Below, in pieces: positions 54,207 through 64,000 of a stretch of 64,000 nt of DNA. Position 1 is the stretch's first letter, and every line of letters starts with the position of its first letter. Source of the DNA: Eublepharis macularius (lineage: Eukaryota; Chordata; Lepidosauria; Squamata; Eublepharidae); the NCBI RefSeq assembly GCF_028583425.1, contig NC_072791.1:190502311-190566310 (forward strand), read 5' to 3'. The notes beneath the pieces were generated by a model. That model did no database searches, was not told the DNA's origin, and saw nothing but the letters and a program-made list of their open reading frames with translations. The translations under genes and the position numbers were made by a program.

Positions 54207-55152
54207 AAAATAAATGTCAGAATTATGAATCTCAGATGTAAGGTCTCTCTTCCCTCAGTCCCCCAAGGCAGTTATTGTGTTTATGGTTGGGAGAGGAACG
54301 AGAAGCTAGTAGGCAGCCAGGTTTCTAGCTATGAAGCTTGGGCTTGGAGAAACTAGAATCACTATGTGAGTGGTGCTTTTCTGGTGATGTTCCAAAGGGG
54401 AAAAAAACCCAACAGTTCAATAGGTTCCTCTCTTCCCAGTGCCTGCTGGTTGCATCAAGTTTGAGCTAAATAATAGTTCCGGATAACAACGTAATGAAGT
54501 TGTCTAGTTATATTTTAACCTCATCATTTCATGAGATAGTCAATGATTGTGATATCAGGATTAGATTCTCTGGAGTTACTATTTTATTGCTACAGAATAA
54601 AACAAAGTAGAGGATGAAGGAATCCATGGTAAGTGAATGTTTGTGCCTCCAAGGCAAACTACTTTTGAAAAGGATTTTTTAAATTGCTACTGAAATTCTA
54701 CTTCATTTTTTAAAAAAATCTTCCCAGTAGGTTAGAGTATGAACCAGACTTTCTTGCCCAGCCAGAGAATGTGTGCTAACATCACTATTACCTTTAAGTG
54801 TCACCTCATAAATCTCTTCCATGGTTTTCTGGTGTCAGCTTTACTTCAGGAATTTGTGCCTGAAGATAACATGGGTTCCTCACCATGCTCTTCAAAAGCC
54901 AGCTTTCTGCCCTTGGAAACATCAACATTTTGCTGATGTTGTCATCGTGTTTGTGTGGCTTCTAAGTAGAAGATCTATAGAAAAAGAGAATGGCATGGGG
55001 AAAAATCATGTTTTCATTTCTCAAAAATCTAATACACAGAGATAACAAACTACTCTACGTAGTTCTTTGAGGTGGCCTCCCCATGGGGACCAATGGGAAA
55101 CCAATACCAGTCACATGCAACTATATATCACTGGTCCAGCTAGTTTAGTATT
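54207..55152. other. Intronic stretch with nothing recognised
   Basis: No repeat family or exon was recognised on either strand. Confidence 0.4.
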
Positions 55153-55310
55153 GTCTACTCCAGGGGTCTCCAAACATGTTGAACCTTGTACGAGCTCCTG
55201 GAATTCCGCCTAAGAGTAGTAGGTGCCACCACAAAATGGCTGCAGTGGAGAGTAGGGCCAATCTCAAGATAACTGCTGAAAGGGGTAGGGTCATTCACAA
55301 AACGTTGGGA
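55153..55310. repeat. hAT-like element remnant, one end only
   Basis: It starts caggggtctccaaacatg, the common CAGGGGTCCCCAAAC end of hAT elements, with 'ccaccacaaaatggctgc' inside. No matching right end was found. Confidence 0.5.
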
Positions 55311-56230
55311 GGTTACAAACCTTCAATGGAAGCAGTAGCTTCCAAATGAGTGATTCCAGCAGATGCCTCCTGGCCTCTTCTAAAGCACCTCCTGTACAAA
55401 GGAAGCAGAAGAAATTGGGATCAGTTCTTTGCTTTGGGGAAGAGGAGCTGTTCAGTTTTGTTTCTGAAGGAAGGGAAAGGATAGTTCCCTGTGATGGAAC
55501 AGAGATCTGGAACTGATTCTTGACACATTTTACAAATGTCTGCTAGACAGGGGCCATAGCTGTGACATACCTACTTGGGATGCACTTTGTGCTTTGGTAG
55601 TCAAGTCATCTGGTAGGGCATCTGAAGTTCCCTATTTTTTTTCTGTTCCATTCAAGACTCTTTGGATTTGATCTTGAAGAATCCAGCAGGTGCCATGGTG
55701 GGGATTGCTGGTCTATTCTGAATGGCAGCAAGTGTCAAGTTGACGGACATCTTTTCCCCACTAGCTAGCTGACAGCCTTAAATGAATATATCTGGGATTG
55801 AATTTGGAGCCCTTCTGCATGAAAGCATGTGTGTTTCCACTGAGCTGTGGCCCCCTTCCTGATTTCTGATTTCTCCCCCCTACTTCTTAGGGTTTGACTA
55901 GTCAGAGCCTTCCAGCTTTGATAATGGCATTCAGATACATAGCTGCTTGTTGTGAAGTTTCTGTTTGCATATCTAAGGTCAGCAAAAATGTGGATGGAGT
56001 TACAGGGCTTTTCATTCCACTGCGGGCATTGATTCCTCTGTACAGAAGCTCTTTGCGCTGTCACATGCCATTCAATGGCAAATTTGCCACTTGCTGTCCT
56101 ATGTGATGGCATTTTGGCATAAGACAAGGTTCCTTTCAAAACAGTTTATTAGTAAGGAACCCAGTTTTGTCCATAGGTAAATGTACAAGTAAGTTGATTT
56201 CTGTTGAGTTGAAGAGAGACATCAGTTTAT
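55311..56230. other. Intronic stretch; may hold internal DIRS sequence
   Basis: Nothing is recognised with confidence. Open frames at 55765-56139 lack a family. Confidence 0.35.
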
Positions 56231-57570
56231 TCATTGTCAGTCTTCCTATGCAGACGTAAATGGGACTTGCGCACTTGCATGCCTGCCAGTCGGAGGATTT
56301 TTTCAGCTTTCCCCCCTCTTAAGATAGGGCGATTTCCTCCCAGAGTGCCTGTGTGGTGATTTCGTGCAGAAAACTCCTGCATTCTGGGCAGAGCATGCCC
56401 CCCCTGACCCACAGTTCATTCTTTGCTACTGGCCGGTCAGGATCATCGGTAGGAGCTTCTCCTTTCTTTGCGTGCCTTGTCCTTTGCGTCGCTGATTTCC
56501 ACCTGTGGAGAGAGTGAGCAAAATTACTAAACTTGAATCTTTAGCTAAATGTCCCTTGAGGATGTTGTCTTACAAAGTAGCATTTTAGTGGTGATTACAT
56601 CTGCCAGGAGAGCGAGTGAGCTAGGAGCTCTGAGGATGGATCAGCTGTTCCTTAAAATAGAGAAAATAGTACTCGGACCAAATCTTGAATTCCTTCCTAA
56701 GGTGATTTCCAAATTCCACATGACACAAAAACAAACCATTGTTTTTTCTGTCACCTACATGGGAGGTGGAAAGAGCACTTCATACACTGGATGTGGGAAG
56801 GACTCTGTTATTCTGTTTAGATCAGAATAAAATAATTGTACAGCCCAATTTAGGTTAGGTATCCAGCTGTTGACTTGCTACGTGGGTCCCCAGAAAGGGA
56901 AGAGGGCATCTTCACAAACCATTGTGAGACAGGTGATACAGGACATCAAATTGTGTTATGAACACGTTGACCTACCTTGTCCATTGGAGATCCACCAGAT
57001 CTCAGACGGCACCAGCAGCACTCCTTAAGGGTGTTCAATTACACAAGATCTGCAAAGTTGCAACATGGGCATCTGCTGAAACTTTTGTGAATTACTATTC
57101 CCTGGATGTGTTCAGCAGAAAAGAAGCAGCAGTGGGTCAAACATCTTTGCAGTTGTTGTTCTATGAAGAGTCAGCCCTCCTCCTGGTAAATGGCTTTCTG
57201 AACTGCCATGTGGCACAGGGAGACCGACAATGAAAACAGAATTGCACATACCTGTAACTGTTGTTCATTGAGGTCTTCTGTGCAGGCACATATACCTTCC
57301 CTCCTGCCCCACTGTATGCTCTTCACTTCTTATGTTGGAGAGTTTGGCAAAGGAGATACTGAGGGTCAAGGGGCATGCTCTGCCCAGAGCGTGGGTGTTT
57401 TTGGTGGAAAATTGCTGGGCAGGCAGTCTGGGAGAAAAGTGCCCCCTCTTAGAGGGGGGAAAAGGTGAAAAAATCCTCTGGCTGGCAGGCCTGCACATGT
57501 GCAGTCCCATGTGTGCCTGCACAGAAGACCCCAATGAACAATAGTTACAGGTAGGCGCAACTCTGTTTTG
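56231..57570 (+). mobile_element. Internally deleted DIRS retrotransposon
   Basis: The left block 56231-56410 and the right block 57361-57537 are inverted copies ('ggcatgctctgcccagag', 'aaaaatcctctggctggc', 'cctgcacagaagaccccaatga' on the right). An extra inverted copy of the outer end lies at 57261-57298 and pairs with 57505-57545. Between them lies only the tyrosine recombinase. Inverted terminal repeats with a tyrosine recombinase and no flanking TSD define the DIRS group. RT, RNase H and the gag-like frame are missing. Confidence 0.8.
56549..57233 (+). pseudogene. DIRS tyrosine recombinase remnant
   Basis: The first frame (56549-56830) has TSARRASELGALR, with the catalytic Arg of the R..E motif, followed by FLPKVISKFH. 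The second (56958-57233) has RSTRSQTAPAALLKGV, ICKVATWASAETFVNYY and LDVFSRKEAA, which is the box II region ending in the nucleophilic tyrosine (F..YY). In active DIRS recombinases the box II motif is HxxR; here the expected histidine is arginine (RSTR). Two frames and this change indicate a dead gene. The protein would integrate circular DNA by site-specific recombination. Confidence 0.8.
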
Positions 57571-58290
57571 TGATGGTCTGTTCAGAGTTTAAAGTATAAT
57601 AAGCACTCTTGTCGATATCGTGGAGATGCAGACGCACAGTGTATCGTTGATATTGCAACAGTGTTCATTAACCAAGGGTGAATTCATATGCTGAAAGTTT
57701 CACATGAACACATGCTTTGTATATATGTGAGTGAAAAAAGTCCTATGTATGATAGAGATGCACAAGAAGTGGCTGGGGGATAAGCATTTACTAATATGTG
57801 TGTGGTAACTTTCATTCATGCTTGCTTAATTAAGAGAGGGTTGAATACTGCATCTTCAGGTATGCAAGAAAACAAATCCTGAGAAAACTGGCTACGGCAG
57901 TTAAAAAATACCACTCAAAGAATTTTTTAGCAAGCACAATATAGGAAGTTTTCTGTGTGTGGCTTGGCTATTTTAATTGAATGCAAGTCTGTTGGGAGAG
58001 AAGCTGGAACTTGTTAGTAACTCATGAACCACCCGTACAGAGAGGTGTGTTTGTATAAGATTGAATGTGAATGAGAACTCTGTTGCTGGAGGTAGTCTGT
58101 GGCAAGCCTTGTTTGCTGTGAATATACATGTGAAACATTTTGTGTGGCATAGGAGTGTACCTCCCATGTACTTAAAAAAACCCCATTCAAATATGCTGCA
58201 CAATACACACCTGAGTCTTTATTTTCTACTCAAGCAGTGAAAAGTTCTTAATTACTTTAAAAAAACGGAAGTCTTGCTGGTTTTGATTAT
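57571..58290. other. Intronic stretch with nothing recognised
   Basis: No repeat family or exon was recognised. Confidence 0.4.
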
Positions 58291-58410
58291 GTATAAATTA
58301 ATTTAGCTTTTTAATTTTTTTACTGTATTTATAGTCCACTTTTCTTACCCAAGACTCAAGTGGATTACACAGTGTAAATTGATAAGTCTGTACAAAGAGA
58401 TGTCTGATAA
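58291..58410 (-). repeat. Antisense LINE 3'-tail remnant
   Basis: 'tttactgtatttatagtccacttttcttacccaagactcaagtgg' is the antisense of a LINE 3' end (gtaagaaaagtggactataaat). Confidence 0.55.
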
Positions 58411-58576
58411 GCACAGTGTATAGGTTGATATAGTCAGTATGAAGAGAACCTGGATCACAGAAATCCAGAAGAATAGTGTATTAGGAATCCAGAAGAACTT
58501 GGATCATAGTGTATTAGGAATGATGCAGAGTGCGAATGGAATGAAGAAAAATGGCATTACACAATGTCAGTCCTAG

Positions 58577-59500
58577 GGTGTCAGTCCCTGGCAGTTAGAT
58601 CCCCAAGTCCCTCACAGCAAGCAAGCAGGGGCATTGGTTGAAGAAACTATTTAGAGATCTACTCAGTTCAGGTGTGCACTCATAGGTAGAAGTTGGCAGA
58701 AATAATTACTCAAACAATAGGACTACTGATATAGGGGGACGTTCTCCCGCCCCCTTTGCATTCCGACGCGAAACCCTAAAAGTTACATGGAAACAAACAA
58801 AGCAGTTTAGTCTAGACAAAGTACAGAGTGGAATCATTCCCTCCTGTGAAAAGATACATTTCAGTACACAGCTGCAGCTTCGTCCCAAGGCCACTCAGAA
58901 ACGAAAGTGCATATTTCTTAGAGATAACAAAGAGGCCACTTGCTCCTCTAGAAATTAGTATTAGCAGTCTAGATACCTTCAGATGACTTATATAAAATGT
59001 GTAAGATGCAGTATTGAACTTTGGCATTATATCAGTATGAGTTTAAGATGTAGTGTAAGATGCACAACACAATGATGGCATGGATGCTTATATTACTCTC
59101 AATATAAAATGCAGAATACCATAATGGCATGGATGCTGGCATACATGACATACAAGTAGAAAACAGTGAAGCGACAATAGGATAATACATGCAGCAAACT
59201 GATAATGCATCCTATCCACAGTGATATAGTTCAGTCTCTTCCTCTTTATAAAGCATCTTCCTAAACTATTCCACTACAGTATAGCTCCATGACCCCTATA
59301 GAAAAGCTCTCCCCAGCAACTCTGCTCAACACAGTTTGCAGAAAGACGGCTTTGTCTTGTTTTCTTTTAAAACTTTCCAGTCTGAGGTTTGTGCATGCTG
59401 CCTTTGGTGAAAATGAAGACCTGAGGTCTTTGAAACAAAACTGTTCATTAGCGTTGAAGGTATCAGACTGATAACTGAATGTAGGAGCTGTGTCTGTCAT
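58577..59500 (-). mobile_element. L2/CR1-group LINE C-terminus and long 3' region, minus strand
   Basis: The minus strand ends its coding part near 59340-59261 (QTVLSRVAGESFSIG, aligned with SANYAKLNFRRAFLYR of the copy at 29607). It then runs about 690 bp of non-coding 3' region to a border at 58577 shared with the copy at 30472. Full 3' regions of this length are unusual for L2-type LINEs. Confidence 0.6.
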
Positions 59501-59884
59501 ATATCGAGCTCTGTTTCAGTAGTGGTGTGAAATGGATGCATACATGTAATTGACACTGGAAATCAGCCAGGGGGTGTCTTTGATAGTCATTAGAAAAGGA
59601 TAGTAATGGTTTCCATGTTTTTGCTTGAGAAAAAAAACAGTACATCTGTGATCTTCTATTTTGTGATGAAGACTATAGCTTGAAAGTGCAAGTCCAAGTG
59701 CTTTTAGGTTCGTAATCAAATCTATACTGTAATATTAATCCCTGACTCTTGCTAGGTATCTGGCTACACATTTTAAATGAGCCATATCACATTACATAAA
59801 CCTTTAACTCTTTAGAAAGTGGTTTTTGCATGGCAGTAACCTTTTCTGGTTTTTGGAAAACACAGATAGCTGAAGGGAAAAGTA

Positions 59885-60160
59885 TACATATCACTTGGAG
59901 TACAGTGCTCAGTTTTGGGCTCCACGTTTTAAGAAGGATATTGACAAGCTGGAACATGTCCAGAGGAGGTCAACAAAGATGGTGAGGGTTCTGGAGACGT
60001 AGCCCTAAGAGGAAAGATTGAAGGAGCTGGGTATGTTTAGCCTCCAGCGGAAACGACTGAGAGATGATGGGGGGAGTAGGGGTGGGGAGTGGCTGCAAAT
60101 GTCCAGGCGGTTGGACTAGATGACACTTGAGATCTCTTGCAGCTCTGTGTTTCTGTATAA
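59885..60160 (+). mobile_element. CR1-type LINE 3' fragment, plus strand
   Basis: 'cttggagtacagtgctcagttttgggctcc', 'aacatgtccagaggaggtcaac', 'gattgaaggagctgggtatg', 'ggttggactagatgacac' and 'tgcagctctgtg' occur in the fixed order of the CR1 3' end. The middle part is shortened by a deletion. Confidence 0.8.
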
Positions 60161-61299
60161 GAACATGTGGGTAATAAACTTGAAAAATTCCCTTGTTAAT
60201 GATATTTTCCCTCCTGAAGTTGTCAAGAGAAAAGCTGCTTGAGCATCACACTAGGTGCTCTGTTGTTTAGAGCGTTTCTCTCCTAGCCTGACTCAGTCCC
60301 AGTGTTGAAGCCTGGATGTGAGAAAAATTCTTGATGCCAAGGAGTGCTATAAGGTAAAGTGGGAGACTGACAAGGTTTTTCAACTCTCTTGCACATATTT
60401 TGTAGACCCCATGTGTGTGAAGAAAAGTCACATGAATTAAAAACTACAGGTTTTAATTCGGGTCCTAAGCTACAGTCCCGTGCTTGTTTACTTAGGTGTT
60501 AACTGTACTCAGTTGGAGTTGCTTGAATGAGTATGTATAAGAATCAGACTGTGAGAGCTCCTGAAAAACTGGTCCCTGGCTGATTCAGCTCTATACTATC
60601 TCAGTACTGTCTATGGTGCTCTGAACTGAGTGGGGTTACTCTGAACAAATTGTTGCTTCCCAAGGCAGCACTGCCCATGTCTGACTGCCAGTGGTGTCCT
60701 GAGAAGGGATGATCACGCATGATTCAGAGCTGCTTATGTTACCAAGGAGATGTGGAACCAAACTGGAAGATAGGAGCAGTGTTTTGGGAACAACCCACTT
60801 CGGTAACATGAGATTTGGGCCCTAATTTTGTTATCCTCATGCTTCTATTCTTTCTTACAGTTTACAAAAATTACTGTCTCCTGTAATTCAGTTGGTTTGC
60901 ATATCTGCTCATTTCCAAAAATTGTGGTTAAAACTTGAGACGGTACATTGTGTGCCTGTTTCTTTTTTTAAAAAAAGGATTCTGTCCTAGAAAAAATGGA
61001 TTTAAAGAACTGTAAGGCTGCTTTCTGTTTGACAGTTTTGTCATGCACACCCACATGTCAGCTGGACTATCATTTTTTCCATCTGAGCTGGAGGAATTTT
61101 GTAGTATCTTTGTCTCTAGTTGCTGATATAGTTGTTTGAAACAATCAGCACTTCTCTTTGTCCAGTTGTCCTGGAAAGCTGGTGTTGGTTACCATGTGTT
61201 CAGAGTACCATGCATAAGAACACAACGTAAAGGGAACCAGTCTTCTTCTTTTTGATGTGTGCCCCAGAATTTAAGTCCCTTTGTGTTCAGCAGGGCTCA
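60161..61299. other. Intronic stretch with nothing recognised
   Basis: No repeat family or exon was recognised. Confidence 0.4.
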
Positions 61300-61307
61300 G
61301 ATACAAA

Positions 61308-61740
61308 CAGGGGTCATTTCGTAGAAAAAGAGTTGGAGGAACTCATTAGCATAACTCATTAGCATATACCACGCCCCTTGCCATCACCGGAAATGTGTCA
61401 TTGTCATAACTGATTTGCATATGCCACACCCCCTGACATCACATATCCTGGCTGTTTTGGACCCAATCCTGGCCATTCAGGGCTGAAATTGGGCCCAAAA
61501 TGGCAAAAAGGGGCTGAAAATGGCTGAAAGGGGGCCCAAAATGGTCAGGATCAGGCTGCTGCTGAACAGGAGAGTGATCCACCACCTGTCAGAGGCCCGA
61601 TCCGGGCTGTTTTGGCCCCAATCCAGGCTGAAACGGGCCCAAAATGGCCAAGAGTCAGGTGGGCAGGGCCACCTGACGTGACCTTTTTGGGGAACTGCTG
61701 GAACTGTGTTCCTGCGTGTTCCCCCTCGAAATGAGCCCTG
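61308..61740. mobile_element. hAT-type MITE with 8-bp TSD
   Basis: The 433-bp element has ends caggggtcatttcgtagaaa and, reversed, cagggctcatttcgaggggg, with ggaactca/ggaacaca words next to them. The TSD is gatacaaa (61300-61307) and gatacaag (61741-61748), 7 of 8 matching. The interior has repeated 'gggcccaaaatggc' and 'aatcctggc' words. No transposase. Confidence 0.85.
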
Positions 61741-61779
61741 GATACAAGTGTAGATAGGATTGCAGCTCCAGCATATTTC

Positions 61780-61970
61780 CTCATTTCATTTATTATTGTT
61801 GTCGCTGTTGTTGTCATTGTCATTTAAAGCCCATGTTTCTCACTGACACTTGGCAGATTACAAAATATGAGAAGCAATTCAATCTGACATTAAAAACCTG
61901 CAATTAAACAATTAAATAACTTTTATCCTTACATTGGGCCCAGAGTGGATTACATTTACAAGTAGTAAAA
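61780..61970 (-). repeat. Antisense LINE 3' tail with (TTG)n
   Basis: 'tttattattgttgtcgctgttgttgtc' and 'aagcccatgtttctcactgacacttgg' are the antisense of a LINE 3' end with a microsatellite tail. Confidence 0.5.
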
Positions 61971-62744
61971 AGACAAAAAAAAGTTTGGTTCTCAAGATTG
62001 CCATGTAAGGAGAAAAATGGAGGAAGAAGGGCAGGTCTGCAGCTATGGGCACAGAAGGTCTACTACAACTGGGACACAGTCACAGGGAAGGTCCTGCATC
62101 TTAATTATCTAATGTTACTTCTGAAGGGCATAGCACATGGAACAGGGCCTCCTAAGGATAATCTGGGAAGAATAATGGCAGGAGAAGACAGCCACTTTAG
62201 TAGGCAGCCCTCCAAGTTCTGACCGAGTGGCATGAATTGAAAGATTTAATTATCACTGGGAGTATTTTGTGTCTTTCACTTACACAAAACAAACAAAAAG
62301 TCCCAAATACTGACATCAGGCTGTCACACTTTATCCACAGATCTCTGAATGTATTACGCCTTTCTAGACCTGCTGGGTGAGTTGAAACAGCCTACCAACC
62401 CCCACAAATCGCACGCCTACTGGCTGCACACCCTTCCCTAATCCGTTTATCCTCCACCCACCTGCTGTAGCCAGAATTGCCAAGCATACTTTTGGTTAAT
62501 ATTCTCTAACTTCTGTTACTTGGGACTCGCTGTGTGTCTGTTCAAATAAAGGTGACTTTTGTATGGAATATTTTGCATGGACTTAACAGACAGGAAAGAG
62601 TATCTAGTTTTAAGAGGAGAATATTTGAAGTTATAAAAGGTAAACAATATATATGTTCTGTTTTCAAGTAACATCTATTTGATATCTTTTTGGTTGATAT
62701 CTGTCAAAATTAATTCCTGATTAGGCAGAAAGTCAAGATGTACT
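61971..62744. other. Intronic stretch with nothing recognised
   Basis: No repeat family or exon was recognised. Confidence 0.4.
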
Positions 62745-62835
62745 TCTAGGTGGGTAGCTATGTTGGTCTGCTGTAGCACAGCAAGATTCTTGTCTAGAGA
62801 CTAACACGATTTTCAGAGTATAAGCTTTCAGGAGT
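62745..62835 (-). mobile_element. PLE-type 3' tail fragment, minus strand
   Basis: 'gtgggtagctatgttggtctgc', 'gagactaacacgattttcag' and 'tataagctttcaggagttaaagc' match the inverted tail at 37918-38010. Confidence 0.6.
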
Positions 62836-63739
62836 TAAAGCTCTCTATGTCCAATATAAGATATACATCTATTACTGCATACCTGAAGTAGTCAAAAGTC
62901 TTATTAGCTTTGTAAAAAATTAGGACAAATTAAATGTCCTAGTTGCTACATATACCTTGTATACGGATGTGGGTGATTTCATTAATAGATTTCCTCTAGG
63001 GATTAACCATTTTAAATGTGAATTGCTACCTATTTAAAGGGGGGGGGGAATATAAGGACCTAATTTTGCAAGCTCCTAACATTTTAAATGCAGCTGCAAT
63101 AGTTGCCCTTGGAAAAGCTTAATTAACATGCTTCAGTATATTTTGAGAAGATATTTCAAGGCTTTGTAGAAAAATGCAAAATGCAAGCTGTTCATAAAGC
63201 TGCTTTTGGTTCAAAACCATATCGGTCTAATTGGCTCAATACACGGTTTGTTGGATCAGAGTTGCAATCCAAAGTATCTTTCATTTCTATCCTATCTGTC
63301 ACATTTCTCATGTTCCCCTTTGCCAAGGAACTTAGAGCAGCTCACCAGGTCAGGTTTATAACAGATACAAGCCTTCATCTTCCAAGTTTTAGTCCTGCCC
63401 TCTAAGCTCTGTATATACTGTCCTTGTGTGCGCATGTAGGAAGAGTCTTTGAATCATTTCCACTCTGGAGCAGCATCTCCTTGTGTGAGCAAGAGCTTTT
63501 GAATCTTCTGGGCATGGAAGCGGAAGGCATGCTGCTAATATGCATCCTGCTTTGCAAACATTTGGACTGAGATCCTGGGGTCTTCACATGGGGACAGGAT
63601 TTTGTGGTTCTCTGTTGCTGGTGTGGCTGCAAATAAGGCATAGGAACAATAGGGTTTTCCTGTGACAGGTTTCCTTCCTGCCCCAGTCCCTTGGAAGTGG
63701 CCACCCCTCTTCCCCTGGGCTACCAGGGTTTTTGCAGTT
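62836..63739. other. Intronic stretch with nothing recognised
   Basis: A G run lies at 63040-63048. No repeat family or exon was recognised. Confidence 0.4.
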
Positions 63740-64000
63740 TTAAAAAAAACAGCACTAGAATATTGTTATATTGATACACTGTTGTAACAATAGGTGTAGC
63801 AGGTTCTCTGAAATCCCTCCTTTTTTTTTAAAAAAAGTAAGTCACTAGCCCTTCCCCTTATGGAGGTATGCCTTTCCCCTTATATCTCCACAAGGCAAGG
63901 GGCTAGACACTTACTTCATTAAAAATGAAAGCTGGGAGTTCAGAGAACCTGCTACAACCCATTATTACAACAGTATATCAAGATAATGATACTATATTTT
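63740..64000. mobile_element. Palindromic MITE cut by the window edge
   Basis: The left arm 'atattgatacactgttgtaac' and 'gtagcaggttctctga' is the inverted copy of the right arm, 'tcagagaacctgctacaacc' and 'ttacaacagtatatcaagat'. The arms are about 70 bp and enclose a centre with an inner inverted pair (ctagcccttccccttat/ggcaaggggctag). The right border may lie beyond 64000. Confidence 0.6.

Overview
The window is non-coding-dominated vertebrate DNA, most likely from a squamate reptile (lizard). The repeat inventory points there: tRNA-derived SINEs of the Sauria/Squam type, 5S-rRNA-derived SINEs with RTE-like tails, reptile-type L1, L2/CR1-group LINEs with long 3' regions, DIRS elements, many Penelope-like elements (PLEs) and hAT-type MITEs. 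No species is named because nothing here fixes it. There are no bacterial features, operons or CRISPR arrays.

Only two pieces look like host genes. At 2991-3250 a 3' splice acceptor, a 39-codon open frame, a stop and an AATAAA signal look like the last exon of an unidentified + strand gene. At about 40480-41430 a CpG island with CCAAT boxes and a splice donor (exon end 41066) looks like the promoter and non-coding first exon of another + strand gene, with 41.4-64 kb as its first intron. I could not find a second exon.

Layout. 0-3.3 kb: foldback element with mirrored 38-bp arrays, SINEs, terminal exon. 3.3-11.7 kb: old intergenic DNA, two 5S-SINEs and a 2.1-kb L1 with target-site duplication (TSD) and an odd 5' junction. 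11.7-14.2 kb: a SINE split by a PLE, then a hAT-like element. 14.2-20 kb: decayed CR1 and L2 pieces and a palindromic PLE. 20-26 kb: PLE tail, hAT MITE, truncated L1. 26-32.3 kb: stacked L2/CR1-group LINEs, PLE tails and a nested palindromic insertion. 32.3-40.4 kb: SINEs, MITEs and a PLE with mirrored ends. 40.5-41.4 kb: CpG island. 41.4-64 kb: putative intron with SINEs, MITEs, a PLE end, a DIRS deletion derivative and LINE fragments.

The most interesting signal is RNA structure in the PLE-derived repeats. Several copies carry the order CTGANGA, hairpin, GAAA, short stem III, U-H, which is the layout of a hammerhead ribozyme core. Two tail copies show a compensatory base-pair change in the stem II hairpin. 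A second theme is palindromic retroelement junctions: two PLE-type insertions and one L1 carry inverted copies of their own ends or of the target site, inside clear TSDs. Element family names are recognised from memory of sequence motifs; no database search was possible.
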